Under the pieces are notes generated by a model that did no database searches, had not been told where the DNA came from, and saw nothing but the letters and a program-made list of their open reading frames with translations. The position numbers and the translations under genes are program-made. From Sphingobacteriales bacterium (GTDB taxonomy: Bacteria > Bacteroidota > Bacteroidia > Chitinophagales > LD1), in assembly GCA_018262795.1 (NCBI GenBank), contig JADFDM010000004.1, forward strand, positions 185,155-249,154: a stretch of 64,000 nt of DNA. Reading direction: 5' to 3'. Below, in pieces: positions 27,047 through 36,823 of the stretch; within the stretch, counting starts at the first letter, position 1, and each line of letters begins with the position of its first letter.

Positions 27047-28411
27047 TTACAGACTTCGGTTTTTCAATGAGTGAGCCAACTCAATGAATTTATCCAGATC
27101 TCTGCGAGTGGTGGCAATGCCTACGGACACTCGCGTAGCTCCTCTCATTTTACCAAGAAAAGTAATCATGTCGTGATAGTCGCCTTTATCGCGGCTCATA
27201 AAGTATTTTGAAATCTCTTCGTTGGTAATGCAGTTGTTTATTTCATCAATGCCGGGATTGCAAAAACAACCGGAGCGGATAGAGATGGATTGGGCACTGG
27301 CCAAGTCCTCCATCTGCTCAAATGGATAAACCTTGTCATTTACGTCAAAGAAATTCATAATCAAGTTTCCCCCTCGGTGGTCAAAGTTATCGGGGCCAAA
27401 TATTTTTACAATATGGTGGCCATTGTCGTGGTGGAGTTGCTTCAGCTCGGTGGCGAGATATTGAAGCAATGATTTTACACGAGCAGCTATTCGGTCTATT
27501 CCAATAGATTCAATGTATTCAAGCCCAATTTTTACCGCGGGAATATTATTGTAGTTCAGTGTTCCATCTTCAAACCTTTCGTGACCGGCAGATAGAAATC
27601 GCTGTTGCGAAACCACCGAAACTAATGTGACAGTACCTCCGGCAAACCAGGGTTTGGTCAGTTTAGGGAAGGTGGATTTTTTAATGAGTAAACATCCCAC
27701 TCCGGTGGGGTAGCCAAAAATTTTGTAAAAAGAGACGGCTACAAAATCGGGATGGTGAGCCGATAAGTCTAAGCGAGAAGTAGGCACAAATGCTGCGGCA
27801 TCTAATAATACATCAAAGCCTTTTTGTTGAGCATAGTCAATCCATTTTAAATCATGTTTTACTCCCGATACATTCGACTGTGCCGGAAAAGCAAACAAAT
27901 TGTTGTTTTCTCCCGCCTTATTCTCCATCAAATTCTTCAGCGCTTCCTCATTGATTTGCAAATCCTCATAATTAAGAGGAGCGTACAGCGTATGTCCTTT
28001 TTTACTGTTACAATATTCTCTGATTCCATTGACTGAATTGTGATTATCGCTCAATAACAACAAGGTACTTTTCTCATTGAACGGATAGCTTTCTCCTATG
28101 ATCTTCAATGCGCCTGAAGCATTTTGGGTAAACACACAGATATAATCAGAGGCATTAAAGTAGGTTAAGATTTTCGACCGAGTGGCTTCCACCCAATCCG
28201 TTGATTTTTGAGAAGTGGGGTTGGTAGAATGGGGATTCCCGAAAATGTTATGCAGCAGCAAATCCTGATGTTGCAGAACCTGTGAACGGGCATATAAATT
28301 TCCTCCGGTGTAATCTAAGTAAGTCTGCTGTTGTGCGTCAAGCGTTTCGTATTCCTTCGCTCTTAATTCGTTGAAGAAATTCTCGTCTGCTATGGCTTGT
28401 GAGTTTGTCAT
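27047..28411 (-). CDS. class V aminotransferase, cysteine-desulfurase / MoCo-sulfurase-like
   Basis: This 454-residue PLP enzyme has the PLP-binding VLLDAAAFVPTSRLDL block (about 208-223) and the Schiff-base Lys in SFYKIFGYPTG (about 228). A Cys in RSGCFCNPG near residue 392 sits in the position used by cysteine desulfurases of the NifS/MOCOS type. The order YLDYTGG, NPHS..., FTQNASGALK and CFCNPG is most like the sulfurase half of molybdenum cofactor sulfurases. No molybdenum genes lie nearby, so the true sulfur acceptor is open. Confidence 0.82.
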   Translation of the reverse strand: MTNSQAIADENFFNELRAKEYETLDAQQQTYLDYTGGNLYARSQVLQHQDLLLHNIFGNPHSTNPTSQKSTDWVEATRSKILTYFNASDYICVFTQNASGALKIIGESYPFNEKSTLLLLSDNHNSVNGIREYCNSKKGHTLYAPLNYEDLQINEEALKNLMENKAGENNNLFAFPAQSNVSGVKHDLKWIDYAQQKGFDVLLDAAAFVPTSRLDLSAHHPDFVAVSFYKIFGYPTGVGCLLIKKSTFPKLTKPWFAGGTVTLVSVVSQQRFLSAGHERFEDGTLNYNNIPAVKIGLEYIESIGIDRIAARVKSLLQYLATELKQLHHDNGHHIVKIFGPDNFDHRGGNLIMNFFDVNDKVYPFEQMEDLASAQSISIRSGCFCNPGIDEINNCITNEEISKYFMSRDKGDYHDMITFLGKMRGATRVSVGIATTRRDLDKFIELAHSLKNRSL

Positions 28412-28577
28412 ATAATATATAGGTGAATAGGCAAAACCGGTGTAAAGGTAGAAAAGGGTTCCTGTCTTTTCTATTGTTCACTCCTCCACAATTCCACAAT
28501 TTCTGTCTGTAACTGCCTCTTGTTCCTTAAAGAGATCCCCTCACATTTGAACCAACACTAAAGGGGATATAAAACCC

Positions 28578-29375
28578 ATGCAGAAATTTTGGCGCATCCT
28601 GAAAAAAATTCTAACGATAGCAAGCGTGTTAGCGGGCGCTACACTTTTTGTGATCGTGCTCACCTCTGCCATTCAAAAACAGAACGCTCTTGTTTGTAAA
28701 AGTGTACAGATAAAAATTGATTACGAGTCGGGCTTGGCTTTTCTCACCGAAACAGAAATGACTAACCGGCTCGATTACTTGTGTGGTGGGAGAGCAGTTG
28801 GCAAAACCTTATCCCGCCTTGATTTTCATGCTATCGAAAAAGAAATAGAGAAAAATCCCTTTGTCGAAAACGCAGAGGTTTACACCAATCAGGAACAGGC
28901 GATCATAGTGGATATTATACAGAAGCGTCCTATTCTGCGTGTAATCAACAATGATGGTGTTAGCTATTATATTGGAGAAAAGAATGAGCGCATCCCCCTC
29001 AATAATATTTTTACAGTGCACGTTGCAGTAGCGCTTGGCAATATTGTTACACATGCGGACACAAAACGCGACAGCACCGTGCAAGCCGCTCTTTACAACT
29101 TAATTCAGTTTGTTCGGAAAGATGAGTTTTTGAATGCGATGATTGATCAGGTGTATGTGAATGATAATGGAGATTTTGACCTGATACCCAGAACGGGAGG
29201 GCACGTGATCCACTTCGGAAACCCGGTTGATAGTATGAAGGAGAAATTTGAACGGCTGAAAATCTTCTATAAAGAAGGGTTGACAAAGATAGGTTGGAAT
29301 AAGTATAAAGCCATTGACCTACAATTTGAAGGACAAGTGGTTTGCGAAAAACAAGACACAACTAATCGAATATAA
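28578..29375 (+). CDS. ftsQ: cell division protein FtsQ
   Basis: This 265-residue membrane protein has a short cytoplasmic N-terminus, one transmembrane helix (about 9-32) and a periplasmic POTRA-like domain (SVQIKIDYESGLAFLTETEM through VDIIQKRPILRVI) followed by a beta domain. The sequence is weakly conserved, as is usual for FtsQ in Bacteroidota; identification rests on topology and on its place directly upstream of ftsA and ftsZ (9 bp to ftsA). It links the early Z-ring to the septal synthesis complex. Confidence 0.88.
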   Translation: MQKFWRILKKILTIASVLAGATLFVIVLTSAIQKQNALVCKSVQIKIDYESGLAFLTETEMTNRLDYLCGGRAVGKTLSRLDFHAIEKEIEKNPFVENAEVYTNQEQAIIVDIIQKRPILRVINNDGVSYYIGEKNERIPLNNIFTVHVAVALGNIVTHADTKRDSTVQAALYNLIQFVRKDEFLNAMIDQVYVNDNGDFDLIPRTGGHVIHFGNPVDSMKEKFERLKIFYKEGLTKIGWNKYKAIDLQFEGQVVCEKQDTTNRI

Positions 29376-29384
29376 AATTACCAC

Positions 29385-30812
29385 ATGGCTGTAACACACA
29401 CAAAAGAGAACCCCGTGATAGTGGGACTTGATATCGGCACTACTAAAATTGCAGTGATTGTTGCACAGCGCGATCGGTTTGGGAAAGTCAAAATATTGGG
29501 AATGGGCAAAGTGCCTTCTTCGGGTGTTACACGCGGGGAAGTCACCAACATAAAAAATACGACCGAGGCTATCATGCAGGCGGTTGAAGAAGCAAAGCGC
29601 CAGAGTGGGTTTGATATAAAGAGTGTGTTCGTAGGTATAGCCGGGCAGCACATCAGCAGCAAGCAAAGCCGCGATATTTATACGCTTGAAAATTCGGAAG
29701 AAGAAATTACTCGCGAAGATATACGCATGATGTTGCAGAATATGCACAAGATTGCTTTAGAGCCTGGCGAAAGAATTATCACAGTATTGCCGCAAGAATT
29801 TTCAGTGGATAATACCAATAACATTACAGACCCAATAGGAATGTGCGGAAGCCGTATAGAGGCAAATTTTCACATCATTACCGGGAAAGTAACGGCTGCT
29901 CAAAACATTAAGAAATGTGTGGAACGCGCGGGCTTGAAAATGGCCGGTTTGTTTTTAGAGCCATTAGCTTCCTCCACGGCTGTGCTGCACAATGATGAGT
30001 TAGAGGCCGGAGTAGTGTTGGTAGATATTGGTGGAGGAACCACCGATGTAGCTATTTTCAAAAACAAGATTATCCGCCATACGGCTGTGATTCCATTTGC
30101 GGGAAACATTATCACTGAAGATATCATGGAGGGCTGCAAGTTGTTGCGCCCACAAGCAGAGAAATTGAAAACTAATTTCGGTAGTGCCCTCCCTAACGAA
30201 ACACATGAAAATGAAATCATTTCCATTCCCGGAATAGCGGGTCGCGACCGCAAGGAAATTTCGATGCGTACGCTGGCTCACGTTATCAATGCCCGCATGG
30301 ATGAAATATTTCAGGCGGTATATTTTGAAATTAAAAGCTCCGGCTATGCCAATTCTTTAAATGCAGGCATCGTGATTACCGGAGGCGGCTCACAGTTGAA
30401 ACACCTGAAACAGTTAGTAGAATATACCACCGGATTATCTGCACGGATTGGATTCCCGACTTCTTACATTGCGAAGGATAATAAAGATGAACTCAAGCAC
30501 CCGATGTATTCCACCGGTATTGGTTTAGTGCTGGAAGGTTACAAAGAGTTTGATGATATGAATTTCGAGCAGCGCTTAGAATTCTTCCCCGAATTGTTCG
30601 AAGCCACAGCAACCGCATCTTCTGCTGCTGAAGTGCCGGAGTTGGTAGCCGAAGAGACGTTTGACAACGGCCCGGTGGACAACCGCCATCCCGAAGAAAT
30701 TATGGAAGAAAAAAGGAAGAAAGAAAAGGAGAAAAAGAATATTCTCGAACAAATGCGCGTGATGTTTAAAAACTGGTTTGAGGACGGAGATGTGAATGGA
30801 GATTTCAATTAA
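29385..30812 (+). CDS. ftsA: cell division protein FtsA
   Basis: This 475-residue actin-like ATPase anchors FtsZ to the membrane. The phosphate 1 motif is GLDIGTTKIAV (14-24), the phosphate 2 motif VLVDIGGGTTDVAIF (around 210), and the adenosine motif GIVITGGGSQLKHL (about 327-340); the inserted 1C domain lies between. The C-terminus has a charged Glu/Lys-rich helix and a final amphipathic segment (MRVMFKNWFEDG) suited to membrane binding. It is co-directional with ftsQ and ftsZ. Confidence 0.96.
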   Translation: MAVTHTKENPVIVGLDIGTTKIAVIVAQRDRFGKVKILGMGKVPSSGVTRGEVTNIKNTTEAIMQAVEEAKRQSGFDIKSVFVGIAGQHISSKQSRDIYTLENSEEEITREDIRMMLQNMHKIALEPGERIITVLPQEFSVDNTNNITDPIGMCGSRIEANFHIITGKVTAAQNIKKCVERAGLKMAGLFLEPLASSTAVLHNDELEAGVVLVDIGGGTTDVAIFKNKIIRHTAVIPFAGNIITEDIMEGCKLLRPQAEKLKTNFGSALPNETHENEIISIPGIAGRDRKEISMRTLAHVINARMDEIFQAVYFEIKSSGYANSLNAGIVITGGGSQLKHLKQLVEYTTGLSARIGFPTSYIAKDNKDELKHPMYSTGIGLVLEGYKEFDDMNFEQRLEFFPELFEATATASSAAEVPELVAEETFDNGPVDNRHPEEIMEEKRKKEKEKKNILEQMRVMFKNWFEDGDVNGDFN

Positions 30813-30874
30813 TAGGCACAACTATTTTCAGGATAAGGAGAAACACAAATTAATACACACTAACACAAAAAACT

Positions 30875-32476
30875 ATGTCAACAGAACCATTTTTCCAATT
30901 CGATTTACCCAAAGAGCAATCCTCCATAATCAAAGTATTTGGTGTAGGAGGCGGTGGCAGCAATGCCGTTAACCACATGTTTGATCAAGGCATTGTGGGC
31001 GTAAACTTTGTAGTGCTCAATACCGATGCACAAGCATTGGACATGAGCCGCATTCCCAACAAAATACAATTAGGCCCTACCCTAACACAGGGTTTAGGAG
31101 CCGGTGCTAGACCCGAAGTGGGCGAAAAAAGTGCCGAAGAATCTATAGAAGCAATTCAGGATTTGCTGAACAAGAACACCAAAATGGTTTTTGTAACAGC
31201 AGGCATGGGTGGTGGAACCGGAACCGGAGCCGCTCCGGTAGTTGCCCGCATTGCTCGCGAAATGGGTGTACTTACGGTTGGTATTGTGACCACTCCCTTT
31301 TGGTTTGAAGGCAAAGGCAGATACAACCAAGCCATGGAAGGAATTGAAAAGTTGCGGGAGCATGTAGATACATTGCTCATCATCAACAACGATAAAATAC
31401 GCGACATGTATGGCAACCTCAAGCGCTCTGAAGCATTCGGTCATGCCAATAATATACTCACCACTGCTGCTAAAGCTATTTCTGAAATCATTACCGTTCC
31501 CGGTGAAATAAACGTGGACTTTGCGGATGTGCAGACGGTGATGAAAGAAGGTGGCTCTGCTATTATGGGTTGTGCTACTGCTGAAGGCAAGGATCGCGCA
31601 ATGGTAGCCGCTCGTGGAGCGCTCAACTCACCGCTTTTAAATGATAATGAGATCCGTGGAGCCAGAAGAGTACTGGTAAACATTACCACCGGTGAGCAAC
31701 AAGTAACAATGGATGAAATTGGTGAGGTGATGGAATACGTACAGGATGCTGCCGGAAGCACTGATATTATACTGGGAGCTTGCGATGACCCTTTGTTAGG
31801 AAATAAATTATCGGTAACCATTATTGCTACCGGATTTGAAGTGGGAAAAAAGGCCGGATATGAAGAAAAGAAAGTAGTAACCGTGTATGAGTTGAATGAT
31901 AAGAAGGAAGATACTGGCACTGAAAATAGCACCAGCGAAATGCCGGCTATTGTAGTAGAGCAAGAACCCGAAGTAAAAGAACAGCCGGCTACCACGCTTC
32001 AATTTATTGAGGAAGATGAATTCAGCCTGTTTACCGAGACTAAGCAAGATGCAAACGAGACTAACAACATCGTGGAATTTGAAGTGAGTCGCGATGAACA
32101 AAATATTACCGAAGAGACCGAACTGAATGAAGTAGTAGAAACAACGCCTGAAATAACTACACCGCAGACTACTAAAACTGAAGATGAGTTTACGGTTTAT
32201 ACGAAGCGAAGCACTACGGAAATTCACGAGCAGGAGGAGCAAACATCGAATGACCGTAGAAAAGTATTAGCCGGCCTCAGCTATCGCGTTGGGCATAAGC
32301 AAAAGATTGATGAATTAGAACACGAGCCGGCTTATAAAAGACAGGGTATTGAACTGAACAATAATAAAAACTATTCCGCTGCAGCCGACTTGTCGCGCTA
32401 TACGGTTAGTAATGATGACTTGGATCGCCCGGAGATTAAAAAAAACAACTCATTTCTGCATGACAATGTGGACTAA
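30875..32476 (+). CDS. ftsZ: cell division GTPase FtsZ
   Basis: This tubulin homologue forms the Z-ring. The first GTP loop is GVGGGGSNAVNHM (24-36), the tubulin signature GGGTGTGAAPVVA lies near 113-125, and the T7 catalytic loop is NVDFADVQTVM. The GTPase body ends near residue 330. A 200-residue acidic, Glu/Thr-rich linker follows, longer than in most bacteria but common in Bacteroidota, and the tail ends in RPEIKKNNSFLHDNVD, which includes the basic C-terminal peptide used for FtsA binding. Confidence 0.97.
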   Translation: MSTEPFFQFDLPKEQSSIIKVFGVGGGGSNAVNHMFDQGIVGVNFVVLNTDAQALDMSRIPNKIQLGPTLTQGLGAGARPEVGEKSAEESIEAIQDLLNKNTKMVFVTAGMGGGTGTGAAPVVARIAREMGVLTVGIVTTPFWFEGKGRYNQAMEGIEKLREHVDTLLIINNDKIRDMYGNLKRSEAFGHANNILTTAAKAISEIITVPGEINVDFADVQTVMKEGGSAIMGCATAEGKDRAMVAARGALNSPLLNDNEIRGARRVLVNITTGEQQVTMDEIGEVMEYVQDAAGSTDIILGACDDPLLGNKLSVTIIATGFEVGKKAGYEEKKVVTVYELNDKKEDTGTENSTSEMPAIVVEQEPEVKEQPATTLQFIEEDEFSLFTETKQDANETNNIVEFEVSRDEQNITEETELNEVVETTPEITTPQTTKTEDEFTVYTKRSTTEIHEQEEQTSNDRRKVLAGLSYRVGHKQKIDELEHEPAYKRQGIELNNNKNYSAAADLSRYTVSNDDLDRPEIKKNNSFLHDNVD

Positions 32477-32527
32477 AAAAATAAACGCGGTTTACCGCTA
32501 AAGACTCTCTCCTTTGTTAGTGTGTCC

Positions 32528-32566
32528 AAAAAAACTCCCGGGTTCTCAGCTCGGGGTTTTTTTATT
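32528..32566 (+). terminator. terminator after ftsZ
   Basis: AAAAAACTCCC pairs with GGGGTTTTTTT around a loop, about 50 bp after the ftsZ stop, ending in a run of seven T. Confidence 0.75.
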
Positions 32567-32737
32567 TTAGGGATTGCCTACTTATAAACTCTTTAGAGAA
32601 TAGCTCCAAAGTAGAGGGCTATAGTCCAAATCTCATGACTAATCAGTAAGCCCCAATAGTTGTAATTGTTATTATGAGACAGTCGTTGGCTCTCCCCACC
32701 ATCTTGCTTGAGAAGGGCGATTTCTACCTTGTAAAAA

Positions 32738-32769
32738 CAAAAAAAATCCGAAAGCAACTCTCGGATTTC
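32738..32769. terminator. hairpin in the ftsZ / 32863 intergenic region
   Basis: AAATCCGA and TCGGATTT pair around AAGCAACTC, with an A tract on the left. Read on the minus strand it is a normal intrinsic terminator, though it lies about 95 bp past the stop of the gene at 32863. Confidence 0.5.
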
Positions 32770-32862
32770 TGTTCAGTAGTTTTGGTTGAACTTCTATCAA
32801 CTTTAAAAGCGAAAAGAGAATATCCTTAGCTTTTTAGCTAATAATTTAGAGCAGGCGAAATC

Positions 32863-33351
32863 TTATTTCCCCTTCTTCTTTACTATTGCCTTCTTTTTGG
32901 CTGCTTTTTCGGGAGTTTTTTTAGCAACCGCCTTTTTAGCAGAATCCTTTTTAACAGGTTCCTTTTTAGCCACTTTTTTAGCAACTATCGGCTTTTGCTT
33001 TGCTTGCTCTGCTACCTTTTTATCTGCCGCAGCTTTCTTTTCTTCCTTCGCAGCCTGTTTCTGTTCCTCCTTTGCAGCTTTTTTCTGTTGCTGTTCTTGT
33101 ACCCTCTTGGCTTGCCGTCTCGAACTACCGGACTTGCGATGAGCCGTAGCCGGATTCATCCATTCTCCCTTTTTGTGCTCTCCGAGAACGGTAACAGTTT
33201 TATTCTCTCTGCGGTATTCCTCTACCGCTTCCATCATTTCAGCCTCCGTTTCTTTTCGGATTTTGATGCCGGTGTTGGCTCCTTTATTAAATACCTCAAG
33301 ATAAAAACCATCTCTGAGACCTTTGTTCCTGCTTGGTGGACGACCTTTCAT
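32863..33351 (-). CDS. small basic protein with Lys/Ala-rich histone-H1-like tail
   Basis: The protein has 162 residues. The first ~85 form a conserved-looking folded part (RPPSRNKGLRDGFYLEVFNKG, EAEMMEAVEEYRRENKTV). The C-terminal half is almost only Lys, Ala, Glu and Gln, turning at about 118 to AKK and VAKK repeats like histone H1 or chlamydial Hc1 tails. Such tails bind nucleic acid non-specifically, so a nucleoid or RNA-binding role is plausible. I do not recognise the N-terminal domain. The gene is monocistronic. Confidence 0.7.
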   Translation of the reverse strand: MKGRPPSRNKGLRDGFYLEVFNKGANTGIKIRKETEAEMMEAVEEYRRENKTVTVLGEHKKGEWMNPATAHRKSGSSRRQAKRVQEQQQKKAAKEEQKQAAKEEKKAAADKKVAEQAKQKPIVAKKVAKKEPVKKDSAKKAVAKKTPEKAAKKKAIVKKKGK

Positions 33352-33508
33352 ATATATGTTTTAACGGAGGGAAGATACACTATTTCTTGAAAGTGCAATG
33401 ACCATTTCCACATTTTTTTGTATTTGTTGAACATCTTTAAGCGATTATCTTCGTGGCGCTTTAAAAAGGAGAGGGAAACCTCTGGCTAATTGACTTAAAT
33501 ACAATCTT

Positions 33509-34648
33509 ATGAATTTCGATTTGACTGAAGAACATTTAATGATACGGCAGGCTGCCCGCGATTTTGCTCAAAATGATTGCAAGCCGGGAGTGATAGAAAG
33601 AGACGCTACCATGACCTTTCCTAAAGAACAGGTTCGTAAAATGGGGGAACTCGGCTTTCTGGGTATGATGGTTTCTCCCACCTACGGGGGGGGAGGTATG
33701 GATGCTCTGAGCTATGTAATTGCGATGGAAGAAATTTCGAAGATAGATGCTTCCTGCTCCGTGATTATGAGTGTCAATAATTCATTGGTTTGTTGGGGGC
33801 TGGAAGAATTCGGAACTGAAGAGCAGAAGAAAAAATATTTAGCGCCTTTGGCTAAGGGAGAAAAGATAGGAGCTTTTTGCCTGAGCGAACCTGAAGCCGG
33901 TAGCGATGCCACTTCCCAGCGAACCACTGCCATAGACATGGGTGACCATTACCTATTGAACGGCACCAAGAACTGGATTACTAACGGAGGCAGTGCTTCT
34001 ACTTACTTAGTGATTGCGCAAACAGATGCATCGAAAGGTCATCGCGGTATTAATGTGCTGATTGTTGAAAAAGGAATGCCTGGCTTTGAAGTAGCGAAAA
34101 AGGAAGATAAGTTAGGCATCAGAGCCAGCGATACGCATACGCTTCTATTTAATGATGTAAAAGTACCTAAGGAAAACCGCATCGGAGAGGATGGCTTTGG
34201 ATTTAAGTTTGCCATGAAAACCCTGAGTGGCGGACGCATCGGCATTGCTGCGCAAGCACTGGGCATAGCCGCAGGCGCTTATGAGTTAGCCGCTGCTTAC
34301 AGCAAAGAGCGAAAGGCTTTCGGCACTGAGATTATCAACCATCAGGCAATCGCATTTAAACTGGCCGATATGGCCACCGAAATTGAAGCTGCGCGTTTGC
34401 TGGTATATAAAGCCGCTCGATTAAAAGATCAGGGCAAAAACTACGATATCGCTTCTGCTATGGCAAAGGTATTCGCCTCCGAAACAGCTATGAAAGTAAC
34501 TACAGAAGCCGTGCAAGTGCATGGCGGTTATGGCTATGTGAAAGAATATCACGTAGAGCGACTGATGCGCGATGCCAAAATCACCCAGATATACGAAGGT
34601 ACCAGCGAAGTGCAGCGTATTGTTATTTCGCGCGGAGTGCTGGCATAA
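33509..34648 (+). CDS. acyl-CoA dehydrogenase (short/branched-chain type)
   Basis: This 379-residue FAD enzyme oxidises an acyl-CoA at the alpha-beta bond, passing electrons to ETF. It has the three-domain order with AFCLSEPEAGSDA (FAD/substrate motif, about 127-139), KNWITNGG, and the C-terminal catalytic motif QIYEGTSEVQRIVI with Glu363 as the base. The Glu position is that of butyryl- and other short-chain enzymes rather than isovaleryl-CoA dehydrogenase. It fits fatty or branched-chain amino acid catabolism, together with the HMG-CoA lyase at 45.9 kb. Confidence 0.93.
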   Translation: MNFDLTEEHLMIRQAARDFAQNDCKPGVIERDATMTFPKEQVRKMGELGFLGMMVSPTYGGGGMDALSYVIAMEEISKIDASCSVIMSVNNSLVCWGLEEFGTEEQKKKYLAPLAKGEKIGAFCLSEPEAGSDATSQRTTAIDMGDHYLLNGTKNWITNGGSASTYLVIAQTDASKGHRGINVLIVEKGMPGFEVAKKEDKLGIRASDTHTLLFNDVKVPKENRIGEDGFGFKFAMKTLSGGRIGIAAQALGIAAGAYELAAAYSKERKAFGTEIINHQAIAFKLADMATEIEAARLLVYKAARLKDQGKNYDIASAMAKVFASETAMKVTTEAVQVHGGYGYVKEYHVERLMRDAKITQIYEGTSEVQRIVISRGVLA

Positions 34649-35100
34649 ACTTTATTGCTTACTATCGGTAAATGGAGAAAGTAGTTAATCGGGGAAACAG
34701 GCAATCAAGAAATTTCATGCGCTTGTAAGTGTTGTAGCTTCGATTTTTATATTGAGGAAGCACAAATTCCTGCCTTTGAGGTAGCTGCTGTTAGCTGTTT
34801 ATTCTTTTTTTAATTAAGTATCTGTTCAACAATTTTACTGACGACAATATCTTCCGCCCAATGGCGCAATGCAGCCCGGCAATTGAGCGGAGGGTTCTTG
34901 TGCTTAATTAGAAAGGGATCAGAAGATTTGCTCGACCTATTTTCATTCTCAGTAGAGAAAGGTTACCGCTGTATGTTGCCCGATGAGTAATATATACTCA
35001 TGTAAGCACTATCAGTATCCCAAAAATAGTTTCCCCATTTGACAGCTTACAGTGTTTTAAAAAATATGATTTCGGTGTATCAAAAAGTGAAATCTTATTT
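34649..35100. other. 452-bp gap with no recognisable feature
   Basis: A+T-rich towards the right; no coding frame, tRNA or clear terminator was seen on either strand. Confidence 0.5.
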
Positions 35101-35145
35101 TTGTATGACTATCTGCTCGCAGTATATTCACCGTACCATTTTCCT

Positions 35146-36420
35146 ATGAAGCAAAAGCCAATTACCCTAATTTTCATTTTCTCTGTTATATTTTTTATTC
35201 ATTTTATATCTCCAGTAGTTACTATTACTGATTCTCGTTGGGTATTGCCTTTAAGTATCAGCATGAGTAGAGAGCATAACACCAATCTTGATGAATATGA
35301 GAACGCTATTCACAGAGAAAATTCATGGTCGGCTCAAAAAATAGGTAATCATTATTATTACGTATTGCCCTTAGGCACTTCGCTTTTAGTAATGCCAATT
35401 GTTCGTCTTATAGATATTTTTGAAAAAAAGGTTTTGTACTATGACATAAATCAACCCGTAGAAGGTAATTATGGAGGTGGCATTGAGTTGTTTATTGCAT
35501 CCCTAATTGTGGCACTAACCTCTGTCTTTATTTTTTTAATTGCCTTTCAAATCTCACAACATCGCTACCAATCATTTATTGCTTTGTTCATTTTCGCATT
35601 CTGCACCTCCGCATGGAGTACCGCAAGCCGTGCTTTATGGAGTCATACCCCTACAATACTAATGTTAAGTATTGCTCTCTATTCAATTTTGAGAGCAAAA
35701 CAAAATGAACGGTGGCTTTTTATTGCGGCACTTGCAATCGCATACAGTTATGTTGTACGCCCCACTAATAGTTTAGCCATTATTTTCTTTTCACTTTATG
35801 TGGCTATTACATATCCCAAAAGAATTCCTCTTTTTCTATCAGGACTTGCTCTCATACTTTTCCCTTTTGTAATCTATAATTTATCGGTCTATCATCAGAT
35901 ACTCAGCCCATATTATTTACCCAGTACGTTGAAAGTTGGAAGAAGCCCCTATCTAATGGAAGCATTGGCGGGTACACTTTTTTCTCCAGGACGTGGTTTA
36001 TTTATTTTTTCATCAGTTTTTATCTTCTCAATTGCCGGAATAATTATTCGTCTCTTCCAAAAAAAATTTACACTTCTTGATGCTACAATTCTTATAGTTA
36101 TGCTTTTGCATTATTACGTTATTTCAAGCATTGCTACTCCTTACGGTGGGTGGAGCTTTGGCCCTCGCTATTTCACCGACATCGTTCCGTTTTTCATCTA
36201 TTTCATCATTTATTTCATACAATACTTATTTGAAATGAAAAGAGGAGTTCTCAAAATTTCGTTTCTGTTTCTTTTTTTAATTACAACTAGTTTAAGCTTT
36301 TTCATTCATTACAAAGGGGCAACTCACCCAGAAACTTTCTTTGATTGGAATGCCGTAGGTAATGTTGAAGAACATCATGAAAGAGTATGGAGTTGGAATG
36401 ACTTGCAATTTTTGCGATGA
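35146..36420 (+). CDS. polytopic membrane protein, probable GT-C-fold glycosyltransferase
   Basis: The likely start is ATG 35146 (MKQKPITLIFIF, beginning the first helix); the frame extends upstream to 35101. About 424 residues form around ten transmembrane helices. The first periplasmic loop has an Asp in TITDSRWVLPLSISMSREHN, the position of the catalytic acid in lipid-linked-sugar GT-C enzymes, and LPLGTSLLVMPIVR and RALWSHTPTILMLSIALYS follow. It likely transfers a sugar from a polyprenyl carrier on the outer face of the inner membrane. The precise family is uncertain. Confidence 0.65.
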   Translation: MKQKPITLIFIFSVIFFIHFISPVVTITDSRWVLPLSISMSREHNTNLDEYENAIHRENSWSAQKIGNHYYYVLPLGTSLLVMPIVRLIDIFEKKVLYYDINQPVEGNYGGGIELFIASLIVALTSVFIFLIAFQISQHRYQSFIALFIFAFCTSAWSTASRALWSHTPTILMLSIALYSILRAKQNERWLFIAALAIAYSYVVRPTNSLAIIFFSLYVAITYPKRIPLFLSGLALILFPFVIYNLSVYHQILSPYYLPSTLKVGRSPYLMEALAGTLFSPGRGLFIFSSVFIFSIAGIIIRLFQKKFTLLDATILIVMLLHYYVISSIATPYGGWSFGPRYFTDIVPFFIYFIIYFIQYLFEMKRGVLKISFLFLFLITTSLSFFIHYKGATHPETFFDWNAVGNVEEHHERVWSWNDLQFLR

Positions 36421-36457
36421 AACTACACTCGTATACTACAGTGAAACTAAAAATAAA

Positions 36458-36480
36458 AAGAGCCGCTTACGCGGCTCTTT
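36458..36480. terminator. bidirectional terminator
   Basis: A perfect 10-bp stem AAAGAGCCGC / GCGGCTCTTT with loop TTA(C) lies between two convergent genes; the A-rich and T-rich flanks suit both directions. Confidence 0.85.
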
Positions 36481-36529
36481 CTTTGCGAGAGAAATCTTTC
36501 AATTTCTCGAAGCAATCTTCCAATTGGCT

Positions 36530-36814
36530 TTACTGCAAATCATCAAACGTAATCTTGTAATGCCCGTTCATTGCTCCAATGTTCTGAACATTAAAGAACT
36601 TATTCAAATCATTCAAACCGAGTAGTGAAATCAATTCCTCTGCGGTCTTAGTGATTGTTTGACCCGCTTGCACATCAAGAAAAGTTCCACTCTGAGTTCC
36701 TCCCGGCATTGATGAAGCATAGAAACGAAGCGGACTTCCTGTTACCTCAATTGTAATATCAGTTTCAATAGTTCCATTGATTCCGTCCACGTGGATGTTC
36801 TGAATCACTCCCAT
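36530..36814 (-). CDS. hypothetical small protein, 94 aa
   Basis: I choose ATG 36814 (MGVIQNIHVDG) because the longer frame to 36883 runs through a REP-like hairpin. The 94-residue product has no signal peptide or membrane helix. It looks like a small beta-rich domain (GTIETDITIEVTG, FYASSMPGGTQSG, FLDVQAGQTITKTAEELISLLG) ending in a helix and GHYKITFDDLQ. I do not recognise a family. It lies downstream of the oxidosqualene cyclase on the other side of a 95-bp gap, but on the same strand, so it could be co-transcribed with it. Confidence 0.55.
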   Translation of the reverse strand: MGVIQNIHVDGINGTIETDITIEVTGSPLRFYASSMPGGTQSGTFLDVQAGQTITKTAEELISLLGLNDLNKFFNVQNIGAMNGHYKITFDDLQ

Positions 36815-36823
36815 TATCCCAGC

